This document shows, one piece after another, positions 8,728-17,898 of a DNA stretch of 64,000 nucleotides; within the stretch, counting starts at the first letter, position 1; each line of letters begins with the position of its first letter. The notes under the pieces are model-generated. The model saw only the letters and a program-made list of their open reading frames with translations. It had not been told where the DNA came from and did not search any database. The translations under genes were made by a program, and so were the position numbers. Source of the DNA: JAGQZY01 sp964588335. GTDB taxonomy: Bacteria > Bdellovibrionota > Bdellovibrionia > Bdellovibrionales > JAGQZY01. Location: the NCBI GenBank assembly GCA_964588335.1, contig CAZPOV010000003.1:246154-310153 (forward strand), given 5' to 3'.

Positions 8728-9054
8728 AAGATCACCTCTCCGTCTGACCTCACTATCGCTATTTCCCCGACTTTTATCGTCCGCCTGATAAAATAACAGA
8801 CGTTTCGACGTTCGAATTCGCTAAAACGAACTTTTCCTTTGTATTTTCAAACACTTGTGCGATTCCATTTAGAACAGTCATGCGTCTTTTGACGCTCAGA
8901 ATACAAACGAAGTCTTTTCACAATGCTTACATTTTGTTACTTCTAAATCTCCGATTGAGGTGTCTGGCCCTCACCGATGAGGCCCGATGCGGTTTTTCTA
9001 CCGTCTCGAATCCAGTCAAAAGAGTTTATTTTTTGAATTCCTCTAGGGGGGTCT
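8728..9054. other. Intergenic region between divergent genes, TTCG/CGAA-rich
   Basis: This 327-base gap separates the divergent genes starting at 8727 and 9055. I see no coding frame or RNA gene. It contains a cluster of TTCG/CGAA motifs, including GTTCG (8810-8814), the palindrome CGAATTCG (8813-8820) and CGAAC (8827-8831), which could be regulator sites. A strong ribosome-binding site lies at its right end. Confidence 0.4.
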
Positions 9055-10188
9055 ATGCGAATTCAATGGCTTTTTGGCGTCTTGATTTTTTTAGCTAGCT
9101 TTCATTCCCAGGCGCGGGTCTACCGCTACGTCGAAGTGGGCGAATACCAAACATCCTTCAACTTAGCTGACTACAAAGGCCAGTCTTTTTTATCACTCAT
9201 GAAAGAGATTATTTACCCAGCTTTGATCGCCGAAGCGATTCCACGCTATGACGGCAGTCATCTGGATGGCGTTAAATCCGGCCACGGGGTGGAATTAAGA
9301 CTGACTCCCACTGTTTCAACCTACCATGTGAAATACGAACCCCACTGGCAAGAAAATGCCGAACGCTATGGACGCAGCTTTGCCGGCGTTGATTACAAAC
9401 CTTGGAATAACAAAACCGAATATGTCGCCGATGCCTCCTACAAGCACTACCTCTCCAGTCTCGAAGACTACTTGCAAGACTCAACTCAGATGGAAGACTT
9501 TTATCGAGCCATCCTACAGATTTTAATCAACTGCGACCCCTCTGGAATCGAAGGTTTGTCAGTCAAAGGTCAGCAGGTGGCCGGAGATTTTGTAGCGGTT
9601 TATGTGGCAGAACAGTATCGCCACCTCATCAGTGGTGAAGGCAAAAAATTGGGGCGTCGCCACAACTGGGATAACGCCCATTTGCAAGTGACTTTGCTGG
9701 CAGCTTTTCATGCCGGGCAAGAAACTGGCAAGCAAGCCATGTTTTACAAGGGACGCTTTCTATCAGAGGTGTATCACCAGAAAATTGAGGAGACGTGTGT
9801 TTACCATCGCCCGTGGAATGAAATTCCACACAATCACTGGTACAGAAAAGTGAGTCTCACCGATTATTGGCAATTCAACGACGAGTGCGATCGAAGTGGC
9901 GTGAATATTACCCGCCGTGATTTCCAAAAATTAGGGCAACTGGCCACCTATTTTATGATCAAAAACAATGAAACTTTAGATCCACGGGTCCTGAATCGAG
10001 CATTTCGTCGGCAGTGGACGCGAAACTTTATTGAAACTATCACCTATGCAATCATCAATAACCGGGCTCCCGACCGATATGAAAATTGGAACGAACTGGT
10101 CGAATTGGCCGTGCAATGGATAATCGCCGCCAAGACCATGGCACCAGAAATCACTGAGGGCCTGAAGCCTGGAACAATCGCGCCTTAA
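9055..10188 (+). CDS. Hypothetical exported protein
   Basis: A 377-residue protein with a clear signal peptide (residues 1-20, cleavage after SQA) and strong ribosome-binding site AGGGGGG before ATG 9055. The mature protein is rich in Trp, Tyr and His, with many aromatic and histidine positions in the middle (CVYHRPWNEIPHNHWY), which could indicate metal binding or an enzyme. Two cysteine pairs may form disulfides. No family is recognised. Its stop codon overlaps the stop codon of the convergent amidotransferase gene by four bases. Confidence 0.7.
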   Translation: MRIQWLFGVLIFLASFHSQARVYRYVEVGEYQTSFNLADYKGQSFLSLMKEIIYPALIAEAIPRYDGSHLDGVKSGHGVELRLTPTVSTYHVKYEPHWQENAERYGRSFAGVDYKPWNNKTEYVADASYKHYLSSLEDYLQDSTQMEDFYRAILQILINCDPSGIEGLSVKGQQVAGDFVAVYVAEQYRHLISGEGKKLGRRHNWDNAHLQVTLLAAFHAGQETGKQAMFYKGRFLSEVYHQKIEETCVYHRPWNEIPHNHWYRKVSLTDYWQFNDECDRSGVNITRRDFQKLGQLATYFMIKNNETLDPRVLNRAFRRQWTRNFIETITYAIINNRAPDRYENWNELVELAVQWIIAAKTMAPEITEGLKPGTIAP

Positions 10189-11036
10189 ATACCGGCCACC
10201 CGCCCCTTTTGGAATAAAAAGTTTTGATCGACACCGACATATTCGCCAAACTGCAATGGGCTCCATATATTTTCGTTTTTAATAATCTCGGAACTCACCA
10301 GCAAATGGTGAACTTTGTCGTCAGCTTTGGCTTTTGCCTCACAAATGGGATTAAAGTAGCTACAACTGTCGCGCTCCGGGCATCGACTTTTATGGGTGCT
10401 ATAAAACAAGGGCTGCCCCCCGTTGAAAGCGTACATTCTTCTTCCATCAGTCATTAAAAAAGTCAGGTAGTTTTTGTGGTAATCGCCCTTGGACTCGGTC
10501 ACCTCACCAAAGATGGAGCGGAAGGTGGTAACAAACTCTTCTAAGGCGTCTTTAAAATTAAACTCTTTTCCAATTTCAAAAAAAGCCGATTGTCGACGCA
10601 TGATCGTTAACAAAAAATAGAACAGAGCCTCACTGTCGGTTTCTCCTAAAATAAACCGCTGTAAATCGGGATCAATTTTTTCCAACAAAACTCTGCGGTT
10701 TGCTTGAAAATTTTCAACGTTGCCATTGTGGGCAAAAACCCAAGGCCCAAATTGAAAGGGATGGGTGTTGAGCGGTCCAACCGATCCGACGGTTGATTTT
10801 CGAATATGGGTGATGACTGTATTCGATGAAACAACACCAGAGACTTTCTCAAAAATCTTGCATTTTCGGGCCTGATTTTCGTTCTTCACCAGATGCGGGC
10901 TCCCCATGTTGTAATAAGCCACGCCCCAGCCGTCGGGATGACGATCGCTCTGCTGAATAATAGCGTTATCAGAGTCCATCAGGCTTCTGTGGACGCCACT
11001 TTGCAAAATGGAACGAAAACCAAATATTCGGCACAT
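10185..11036 (-). CDS. Class II glutamine amidotransferase, YafJ/GATase_4-like
   Basis: A 283-residue protein when started at ATG 11036. This start gives MCRIFGFRS, placing the catalytic cysteine at position 2 as required for N-terminal nucleophile amidotransferases; the longer frame to 11078 would bury it. Supporting motifs are HPDGWGVAYY, THIRKSTVG and THPFQFGPWVFAHNGNV, typical of the YafJ/GATase_4 branch. These enzymes hydrolyse glutamine and may act on other gamma-glutamyl compounds. It lacks a synthetase domain. Two cysteines in a later loop (KSRCPERDSCSYFNPIC) are unusual and might bind metal. Its real substrate is unknown. Confidence 0.88.
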   Translation of the reverse strand: MCRIFGFRSILQSGVHRSLMDSDNAIIQQSDRHPDGWGVAYYNMGSPHLVKNENQARKCKIFEKVSGVVSSNTVITHIRKSTVGSVGPLNTHPFQFGPWVFAHNGNVENFQANRRVLLEKIDPDLQRFILGETDSEALFYFLLTIMRRQSAFFEIGKEFNFKDALEEFVTTFRSIFGEVTESKGDYHKNYLTFLMTDGRRMYAFNGGQPLFYSTHKSRCPERDSCSYFNPICEAKAKADDKVHHLLVSSEIIKNENIWSPLQFGEYVGVDQNFLFQKGRVAGI

Positions 11037-11089
11037 ATTAGTAGTATACCTCAATTGACTCCCAATGCCGAGCCTCATAATATGAGGGG

Positions 11090-11821
11090 ATGGAGAGGCA
11101 ATCGAATCAATCGCCCAATAAGGTCTGGCTTAATCTCATTCTCGATATTGCCTTACCGGTCATCATTCTCAATAAGCTGTCCCCCCACCTGGGCGAGCAA
11201 GGGCCTTTGTATGCCCTACTTTTGGCGATATCCTTACCTTTAGGCCATGGTCTTTTTGATTTTTATAAAGAAAAAAAAATCAATTGGATTTCCCTTCTTG
11301 GACTTCTCAATGTTTTACTCACCGGCGGCTTTGCCCTGATGAAGCTGCAAGGTATTTGGTTTGCCATCAAAGAAGCCAGCTTTCCGGCCCTGATTGGCGT
11401 CTTTGTGTTCTTTTCAAGTTTTTCTAAAAAACCTCTCTTTGGTTTTTTCTTGAATCAGCCCGGTCTTTTCTCCATGGACTTGATTGAAGAGCGACTGCAA
11501 ACTTTCAATCGCAAAGACGATTTCGATAAGTTGATTCGAAGGTGTACACTGCTTTTTTCTGGCACATTCTTTATCAGCGCCCTACTCAATTTCTTTCTAG
11601 CGATTTCAATTTTTAAAGATATTCCAACTCATCTACAAGACAATGAGAAAGCCAATATGCTCAACACTCAGATCGCGGATATGACTTGGATGGGTTACGT
11701 CGTCATCGCTCTACCCTTGATGGTGATCACCACCAGCCTATTTTATTACTGCTTGCGCAGTCTCGCACGCCTCACACAGCTGAGCTTAAACGAACTCCTG
11801 GGAGCCCCTCACTCCGCCTGA
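11090..11821 (+). CDS. VC0807-family inner-membrane protein
   Basis: A 243-residue membrane protein with about six hydrophobic helices. The order LNLILDIALPVIILNKLS, GPLYALLLAISLPLGHGLFDF, ISLLGLLNVLLTGGFAL, then AIKEASFPALIG and FNRKDDFDKLIRRCTLLF, matches the VC0807 family of proteobacterial membrane proteins of unknown function. The length is normal for the family. The start is ATG at 11090, 53 bases from the divergent amidotransferase start, so the two promoters must overlap or lie very close. Confidence 0.75.
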   Translation: MERQSNQSPNKVWLNLILDIALPVIILNKLSPHLGEQGPLYALLLAISLPLGHGLFDFYKEKKINWISLLGLLNVLLTGGFALMKLQGIWFAIKEASFPALIGVFVFFSSFSKKPLFGFFLNQPGLFSMDLIEERLQTFNRKDDFDKLIRRCTLLFSGTFFISALLNFFLAISIFKDIPTHLQDNEKANMLNTQIADMTWMGYVVIALPLMVITTSLFYYCLRSLARLTQLSLNELLGAPHSA

Positions 11822-11898
11822 CATTTTTTGTTGTTCATTGAGTATTGAAAAATTTTCCGATTTCAGTCAAAAAGTCCCGGATTTTATAAAATCCGACT

Positions 11899-12612
11899 AT
11901 GATAGCGGATATGAAATCCTTTATGTTTATCACACTATTATTTATATCGGGTGCATTTGCCAACGCTGACTTTAAAATTGAAATTCCTGAACCCTGGAAT
12001 GGCTTTATGGAAGTTGAATTTCGTCTGGCTGAAAGCTTTCAAAGGGGTCAGCTTGTCAGCCGGCAAGTCCGTGATCGCAATCAGCACTTGTTTTATCCAG
12101 AATACGTTTACCAAAACGATGCCAGCAGTCTTGGTTCCTGGGAAACCGATGGTTACACGGTTTTTAAAGCCGAGGCTTCAAACCCCGAAGAACAAGCCAA
12201 GTTGGACGCCATTGCCATCGCTCTGACTGAACACTGGGGCCAGATTGAATATGATCAAAGAATGGCTTCGCTAGTAGATAACTACACTCACATTGACGTC
12301 CGCTACTATAGCTTTCCTCAATCGGACCGAAGCAATGAAGCCTGTGTCTCCGTCAATTGGGAAAGCGCCTCTTTGTTTGGGGGCAATGGAACCTATCACT
12401 TTTGTGGATATCAAAAAGTCGACGCCGAATCCTTCTTTTTTGAAGTTCGCGAGTACACCGTCGATAGCCGCTGGGAGGCTCAATTTATCTCGAAAAATAG
12501 AGCCGAAGAGCTGGTTGGCTACGCGCTCGCCACTTTGCGCGTCCTTTATAGCAATCCCATCAATCAACAACTTTTGATTGATGAAATCAACACGGCTCGG
12601 TCTCAGGACTGA
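11899..12612 (+). CDS. Hypothetical exported protein
   Basis: A 237-residue protein with a signal peptide (ATG at 11899 or, equally likely, ATG at 11911; cleavage near ANA). The mature part contains EIPEPWNGFMEVEFRL, a central segment rich in Tyr and Ser, and two cysteines (NEACVSVNW, YHFCGYQK) likely to form a disulfide in the periplasm. No known family is recognised. It follows the VC0807-type gene by 77 bases on the same strand and overlaps the stop of the convergent hydrolase gene by ten bases. Confidence 0.68.
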   Translation: MIADMKSFMFITLLFISGAFANADFKIEIPEPWNGFMEVEFRLAESFQRGQLVSRQVRDRNQHLFYPEYVYQNDASSLGSWETDGYTVFKAEASNPEEQAKLDAIAIALTEHWGQIEYDQRMASLVDNYTHIDVRYYSFPQSDRSNEACVSVNWESASLFGGNGTYHFCGYQKVDAESFFFEVREYTVDSRWEAQFISKNRAEELVGYALATLRVLYSNPINQQLLIDEINTARSQD

Positions 12613-13355
12613 TTTAAATTTTCTTTAATAATATCGAGCACCCATTGTGGGTCATCTATAAAGATATCGTGGCCCGAAGAAGGGTGGGTTTTAAGAGGCA
12701 GGCTCCAATGCTCCGCCAGCTTTTGTGAGCAACTGGGATCAACCATTTGATCACCCATCGAGCGTAAAACCACGATCGGCACATCCGGTGGATCATCGGC
12801 GATGCGATAGGTTGCCGCCGCCAGCAATTGCCTAACAAAATTTTTCAGGGCCATTGGCCGCTTTTCAGCAATAGCCACCCACTCAGCCAGAACCTTTTCG
12901 TGCTTGCCACGGTCACGGCTGACCATTTTTAAAACTTCGCTTTCACGGTCCTGCAACGTACGACTCTTGCTGATTTTAAAGAAACGCTTGAAGGCTTCAA
13001 GCTGAAGACGATGATGCAGCGGAGACAGGTTGGCAAAACTGGTATTGGCGACAAAGATTTGCGAAAACATCTGGGGAGCTCGCTGCGCCATCTCAACCGC
13101 CACCATCGAGCCTAAGGACACCGAAATAATCACCCGAGGTCGGTCACCGGTCATCGGAATTTGACTCAACAAAAACTCGCTGTTCTCTCCGATGGTTATC
13201 GGACTGGTCAATTTGTGGTAACGTCCGGCTCCCAGAAGATCCAAGCCGGTGACTGAGGCAACTCCGTCTAAATTCTGAAGCTGATTGATAAAGTCACCCC
13301 AGTGGGCCGTTTCGCGGGCTAAACCTCTAACAAGATAAATATCAACTGGCTGCAT
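12603..13355 (-). CDS. Alpha/beta hydrolase
   Basis: A 250-residue cytoplasmic protein with the alpha/beta-hydrolase plan: an LVRGLARETAHWG oxyanion loop at the N-terminus, nucleophile elbow VSLGS with Ser80 (SVSLG, the first Gly of the usual GxSxG being Ser), acid loop SMGDQMVDP and SSGHD histidine near the C-terminus. It overlaps the upstream carboxypeptidase gene by 14 bases, so translation is probably coupled and the two may act in one pathway. The substrate is unknown. Confidence 0.78.
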   Translation of the reverse strand: MQPVDIYLVRGLARETAHWGDFINQLQNLDGVASVTGLDLLGAGRYHKLTSPITIGENSEFLLSQIPMTGDRPRVIISVSLGSMVAVEMAQRAPQMFSQIFVANTSFANLSPLHHRLQLEAFKRFFKISKSRTLQDRESEVLKMVSRDRGKHEKVLAEWVAIAEKRPMALKNFVRQLLAAATYRIADDPPDVPIVVLRSMGDQMVDPSCSQKLAEHWSLPLKTHPSSGHDIFIDDPQWVLDIIKENLNQS

Positions 13356-14388
13356 CTTTAACCCCGGTGTACCAAAGGTTGAGGGCTTCGTACTTCCATA
13401 TTTGCCGTTGTTCGGGGGTCAAATTAATCCAATCAGAAGATAATACCGCTCGATGCAGAAAGTCCATAAAGGTTTTTTGATCGCGTAGAACCCGAGCCTT
13501 TCGATGCGGCAACACCGGGTTAAAGATTCCAAGCGCCCCAAAAACTTGTTTTGGATTCTTGCGCACCCACTTCCAAGAACCTAACTCTAAGGTCAATGGA
13601 AAAAAGAACTCATCTTTTTTAACATTCAAATGGCTATCGTAAACATAATCCCAAAAATCACCGTGGGTGGTGTACTGGATCGACTGAGGTTCAACGGCGT
13701 AAACGTGATTGGGATAGGTGTTGTTCAATAACTCGCGGAACGCATAGGCTTCGACATAATAGGGAAACGGTTTCTTAGTTCTCGCATAAGGAAACCACAG
13801 ACGGTCGCTCGAGCCAAAACCGGAATGCACATCCAAACAAATGGAAACTTTTGAAGGTAGTACCCGCTCTTTCAGAAAATCACAGAGAACCTGATTCTCG
13901 GTTTCCATGCCATCGGCCAAAGCCCCTCGATAGAAAGGAATTTTAGGTGACAGTCGATGGCCTCCGTATAAAAACCGGGTGGCTTCCTCAGAAAACACCG
14001 GTGCATTTCTCATCAGGTCAACGTTGTTACCATTCGATCGCGAGCGGCGAAACATGCCAACAGGGTTCAGAATAGGCACAAAAATCAAACGAGATTTTTC
14101 TAAACGGTTTTTAAAGGTTTGATCCCAACTGAGCAATTCAATAACCGTTCTCAAAGTGGAGATAACCACCATCGAGCCAATTCGCTCAAGCCCATGCACT
14201 CCTCCGACCATTGCGAAACAAGGATCTTTGACGTCACCAGAACCAATTTCAATGGCATAAATAGGAAACACATGTCCCTGATACGGGATCTCAGCCAAAA
14301 CCTTTACTTTGGCCTTGGCTCCTAATTTTTCGATGAGCGATTCAAGCTCTATCAGTTCTGGTAATCTTTTTTCTAGGACGCTTCGCAC
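13342..14388 (-). CDS. M14-family zinc carboxypeptidase
   Basis: A 348-residue protein with the M14 metallopeptidase layout: zinc ligands His65 and Glu68 in GVHGLERIG, substrate-binding NNVDLMRN (about 121-128), third zinc ligand His188 in DVHSGFG, and catalytic Glu268 in LTLELGSW. No signal peptide is seen, so it should act in the cytoplasm, for example on cell-wall peptides or other small peptides. The start is GTG at 14388 with GAGG upstream. It overlaps the alpha/beta hydrolase gene downstream and lies 29 bases from mutM upstream on the same strand. Confidence 0.82.
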   Translation of the reverse strand: MRSVLEKRLPELIELESLIEKLGAKAKVKVLAEIPYQGHVFPIYAIEIGSGDVKDPCFAMVGGVHGLERIGSMVVISTLRTVIELLSWDQTFKNRLEKSRLIFVPILNPVGMFRRSRSNGNNVDLMRNAPVFSEEATRFLYGGHRLSPKIPFYRGALADGMETENQVLCDFLKERVLPSKVSICLDVHSGFGSSDRLWFPYARTKKPFPYYVEAYAFRELLNNTYPNHVYAVEPQSIQYTTHGDFWDYVYDSHLNVKKDEFFFPLTLELGSWKWVRKNPKQVFGALGIFNPVLPHRKARVLRDQKTFMDFLHRAVLSSDWINLTPEQRQIWKYEALNLWYTGVKDAAS

Positions 14389-14417
14389 TTTTCAACCTCG
14401 ACGAGGCTTTTATTATA

Positions 14418-15239
14418 CTACATCTTCTGGCATTGGGGACACCAAAAACTATTTCTCCCGACGATAGCTCGGCTTCGAATCATTGTTCCACAAAAACAAC
14501 ACGCCTCGCGATCACGCCCGTACACCAGCAAGAAGTTTTGGAAATACCCTTTTGAACCGCCCGCCTGAGCAAAGTCACTGATTGTGGTTCCACCGCAGGC
14601 AATGGCTTCTAACAAGACTTGGCGAATAGCATCCGCCAAAAGAGTCGCAGCTTTCCGACTGATTCGGTGAGCGCTTTTCTTGGGATGAATGCCAGCTAAA
14701 TAAAGAGCTTCACTGGCATAAATATTTCCCACACCAACGACCACCTCTTGGTTCATAATGAGAGACTTAATACTGGTTTTGCGCCCCCGACATTTGTCGT
14801 AGAGGTAGTCACCGCTGAATTGCGGATCAAGGAGAGGGTCCGGCCCTAAGTGACTCAGGTGGGGGTGATTCTCCATATCAGGTTTATCCATGACCAAGAA
14901 CATCCCAAATCGGCGCGGGTCATGGTAAGTCAAGATTCTATTATTTTTTAAAAAAATTCGAATGTGATCGTGTTTGCGTCGGTCGCTTTCCATGCGCCAA
15001 CTGCCCGTCATACCCAAATGAGAGAGAATAAAATAACTTTCCGTCTCCATCAGCAAATACTTGGCCCGCCGATGGATGGCTAACAGAGTTTCACCAGACA
15101 CTTTATGAATATCATCTAAAGAGCTAACATATCTTAGCTTTTTACCACTTGTCTCGACCTTCAAAAGGGTTTCGTGGGGGAGATCCAAAATCTCCTCCAA
15201 ACCACGACGAACCGTTTCAACCTCTGGTAGTTCTGGCAT
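14418..15239 (-). CDS. mutM: Formamidopyrimidine-DNA glycosylase
   Basis: A 273-residue base-excision repair enzyme that removes 8-oxoguanine and formamidopyrimidines and nicks the abasic site. The N-terminus reads MPELPEVETVRRGLE, so the catalytic Pro (after Met removal) and Glu are present; the lysine in RRAKYLL and the SHLGMTGSWR loop are also typical. The C-terminus has the H2TH region (NQEVVVGVGNIYASEALY) and a zinc finger of two CxxC pairs ending WCPQCQKM. Length and order are normal. The start is ATG at 15239. Confidence 0.97.
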   Translation of the reverse strand: MPELPEVETVRRGLEEILDLPHETLLKVETSGKKLRYVSSLDDIHKVSGETLLAIHRRAKYLLMETESYFILSHLGMTGSWRMESDRRKHDHIRIFLKNNRILTYHDPRRFGMFLVMDKPDMENHPHLSHLGPDPLLDPQFSGDYLYDKCRGRKTSIKSLIMNQEVVVGVGNIYASEALYLAGIHPKKSAHRISRKAATLLADAIRQVLLEAIACGGTTISDFAQAGGSKGYFQNFLLVYGRDREACCFCGTMIRSRAIVGRNSFWCPQCQKM

Positions 15240-15480
15240 TGGGCTCCTGGCTTAGTCATCAAAAACTCAGTTTAAAATTCTGTTCCGGTTTTACCAGCCA
15301 ACAAATATAAAATTCAACTCCTTTTCCTTTGACGAAACAAAAGCCCCAAATAGCCGTCCGGAACCACGCGAAATCCGACCCCAGACCTTGCACTTTTATT
15401 TGTTCGAAAACAGGGACGCTGCCCTCTTTTTACATACGGCAATGCTTCTAGCATTGGTGACTTGCCTTGTTTTGGGAGAA

Positions 15481-16848
15481 TTAAACTGAATCCGACGGCG
15501 GCGCCGGCAAGATAACCAAAAACCGGGCACCGGCATCAAAGGTTTTATCAAGCTCAATGGTTCCGCCACTCTCAGCAATAATTTTTTGTAGAACTCCCAA
15601 CCCAATACCAGCTCCGCCACTGACTTCCTGTTTGGTAGAGAAAAAGGGAAGAAAGATTTTATCTTGAATTTCTCTGGGAACTCCTGGGCCATTGTCTTCG
15701 ACGGACAAAACGACTCGCCCCTCAGGGGTTTCAGAAATTTTAAAAAGGATCTGTTTGGTTTCTTGTAAGCGAAGTGCCTCGATTGCGTTTTTTAATAAAT
15801 TGATAATAACTTGGTGTAAGTAGCCTTCATTTATTTTAACTTTCAACGGTTTGTCCGAATCTCTAACAATTTCCACGTTGACATTATTTGCGGCGATCAC
15901 ATTTCTGAAAAGTAAGACATCTTCTTCGATCGTTTTTTTCAAGTCGATCAGACTTTTCACTTGCGAATTTGAACGCCCCAGAGACAATAATATGGAGGTG
16001 ATCGCTTCGATTCTCACCAGCATTCGCTGGGTGACATCGATAAACTTGCCAATACGCTCCTTCGAGATACTTTCATTTTCCAGCCCTAATTTTAAAGAAT
16101 CGAGATGGCTAGAGATAATGGCCAGTGGATTGTTAATCTCATGAGCAACACCGGCTCCCAACTCGCCAACCTCTGCTAAGCGACTCTTATGAAAAGCGAG
16201 CATGCGCTGCTCTTGCAAAGCTTGATTCTGCTTTACCAGAATTTTTTGCCCCGGAAAAATCACATAGCGGATTTCCAAAAAGACAATCACAAGAAAAATC
16301 ACAAACAGACTGAATTCTAAGACTTGCAGTCGCCACACCTGTCGCTTTACAAAGACTTCGGATTGCAAAACGATTCGATCCATTTTTTCAAGAAAACTTT
16401 GCGAAACCTCAAGCAGACGTTGTGATTGCCTTGCCTTCAAACCGTCCTCAGACAATGATTTTTCAACCAGCCCCAATAGTAAATTCAAATCGATCTCTAT
16501 TTCTTCATAGGCTGCCAATAAGTCTGGCGTAAAAGAGGCCTCAATTCCTGAATCCATATCACCGTTTTTCAAGGCGTAGTGACTTTTTTCAAAAGCGGCT
16601 TGAGTCTCTGCAATGGTCTGTTTCAATTTCGCCTTGTTACTTACACCCGAATTCTGTTGCAACACAAGCAGGGCCAACCTCTGTGACAGCATCCTTTGGC
16701 GGCCGGATACATTGATCACCTTACTGTAAAAGCTTTGTCGATAAATAAAATACTGAATCAAACACTGTGACAAAAGGCCGGTTAAAAGTATCAGACCGAC
16801 CAAACGAATGTAGCGCTTTCTGAGATGTGACGTACTAAATGTCTGCAC
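15481..16848 (-). CDS. Membrane sensor histidine kinase with PilJ-type sensor
   Basis: A 455-residue kinase. A transmembrane helix (about 15-37) is followed by an extracytoplasmic helical domain whose start, INVSGRQRMLSQRLALL, is the signature of the PilJ/NarX-like type IV pili methyl-accepting domain. A second helix (about 176-195) leads into HisKA with VAHEINNPLAI (His236) and an HATPase domain with NLLKNAIEAL, EDNGPGVP and GGAGIGLGVL. The catalytic motifs are intact. There is no partner response regulator nearby, so it is an orphan kinase. The start GTG at 16848 has no obvious ribosome-binding site. Confidence 0.88.
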   Translation of the reverse strand: MQTFSTSHLRKRYIRLVGLILLTGLLSQCLIQYFIYRQSFYSKVINVSGRQRMLSQRLALLVLQQNSGVSNKAKLKQTIAETQAAFEKSHYALKNGDMDSGIEASFTPDLLAAYEEIEIDLNLLLGLVEKSLSEDGLKARQSQRLLEVSQSFLEKMDRIVLQSEVFVKRQVWRLQVLEFSLFVIFLVIVFLEIRYVIFPGQKILVKQNQALQEQRMLAFHKSRLAEVGELGAGVAHEINNPLAIISSHLDSLKLGLENESISKERIGKFIDVTQRMLVRIEAITSILLSLGRSNSQVKSLIDLKKTIEEDVLLFRNVIAANNVNVEIVRDSDKPLKVKINEGYLHQVIINLLKNAIEALRLQETKQILFKISETPEGRVVLSVEDNGPGVPREIQDKIFLPFFSTKQEVSGGAGIGLGVLQKIIAESGGTIELDKTFDAGARFLVILPAPPSDSV

Positions 16849-16909
16849 CTAATGATTATAGGTCCAACCCAAACAAATACAAACAAAAAAAATTTACTGT
16901 ATCGCCGTA

Positions 16910-17296
16910 TTATAACTGAGTGACAATCACATAAATAATATAAATATGAGTCAAATGATGAACCATCTGATCAAAACCAAGGGTATTCCAGAACCCCGCT
17001 TTCTTTAGGTCGTTAAAACGACCCAGATACCGAGGTCCTGACTTCAGTCGATCCATCAAAAAGTGAACCACAAAGTCAACAAGGGACAGCCACCACAGGT
17101 GGGGCGCATAGAACAGACAAATTATAAGAGTTAAAACAGCATGCACCAAGCAGTGAGTGACAAGCGGCAAAACAAAACCCCACTGAGGCAGAGTTTTGCG
17201 AAGCATGTACTCTCTTTGCAAGGGAAAGTCGGCAATATAGTGTTTGAACTGAAAAACGATTAATAAAATAAATGTCAGTTCAAGCTGGTGGTTCAT
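16910..17296 (-). CDS. DUF3307 family membrane protein
   Basis: A 128-residue protein, nearly all hydrophobic, with about four helices. FQFKHYIADFPLQREYML, THCLVHAVLTL, HFLMDRLKS and FDQMVHHLTHIYIIY fit the DUF3307 family, in which conserved His and Asp residues sit at helix ends. I choose ATG 17296 over a TTG four codons upstream. Function is unknown. It is located between the PilJ-type kinase and a coiled-coil protein on the same strand. Confidence 0.75.
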   Translation of the reverse strand: MNHQLELTFILLIVFQFKHYIADFPLQREYMLRKTLPQWGFVLPLVTHCLVHAVLTLIICLFYAPHLWWLSLVDFVVHFLMDRLKSGPRYLGRFNDLKKAGFWNTLGFDQMVHHLTHIYIIYVIVTQL

Positions 17297-17351
17297 GGTG
17301 CAATCCAAAACAGTTTTCTACAAGCTTTTAACCTTACGGGCCTTATACCGG

Positions 17352-17795
17352 TTACTCTAGGTCAAATTCTCGTTTTCCGTTAATCTTATACTTCTTGTTC
17401 TCGTAAACCTTTTCTAACTCATCTTGTACAGAAACATAATTCTCTCTGGCGTTTTCAAGACGAGAACGTCTTTTTTCTCGCTTTTGCAAAAACGCTTGGT
17501 AGGCCTCTTTAGGAAAGCTTTCCGTTTTTCTGCGAAAATTTTTGCGAGCTTGCTCACGTTTTTTTTCGTAGGCTTTGCGAATCGTCTTCATTTTGTCAGC
17601 ATCGGAAAGGCGCTGAGCCTCCATTCGCTGTTTCTTCTGCAAATAAGCATCGAAGCCTTTTTTTCTCTCCAACAAATTGGATTTCGCTTTCTGCTTCAAT
17701 GCCTGCAGACTGGGAGCCGTCCAAGCCGCATCCGCGAACCGTGGCACCACCATTGTTAAAATCATACAAAAAATAGATAAATAGACCTTCAACAT
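17352..17795 (-). CDS. Exported basic coiled-coil protein
   Basis: A 147-residue protein starting at ATG 17795, which has GAGGAGGAT just upstream; a longer frame to 17846 lacks this. A signal peptide (cleavage near FADA) is followed by a highly charged, lysine- and arginine-rich region predicted to form long helices (KKREQARKNFRRK, KREKRRSRLENAREN). No family is recognised. Its strong positive charge suggests binding to an acidic surface or polymer, but this is only inference. Confidence 0.65.
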   Translation of the reverse strand: MLKVYLSIFCMILTMVVPRFADAAWTAPSLQALKQKAKSNLLERKKGFDAYLQKKQRMEAQRLSDADKMKTIRKAYEKKREQARKNFRRKTESFPKEAYQAFLQKREKRRSRLENARENYVSVQDELEKVYENKKYKINGKREFDLE

Positions 17796-17898
17796 ATCCT
17801 CCTCTTTATCGGCCTTTTTCGGAAAATATTGACTCGTAGTAGACAAAGGCCTGGGCCGTTAATAGAATCATGGCGTTAAATAGAATAGGAGCCCATAA

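Noticed and set aside
8801..8840. tRNA T-arm-like sequence GTTCGAATTC
   Set aside because: The flanks do not pair and no acceptor, D or anticodon arm can be found.
15401..15460. Possible terminator or RNA between mutM and the PilJ-type kinase
   Set aside because: The stem CAATGC-TTCTA-GCATTG at 15440-15456 has no T-run in the direction of the minus-strand genes, and a second small stem near 15410 is only four pairs.
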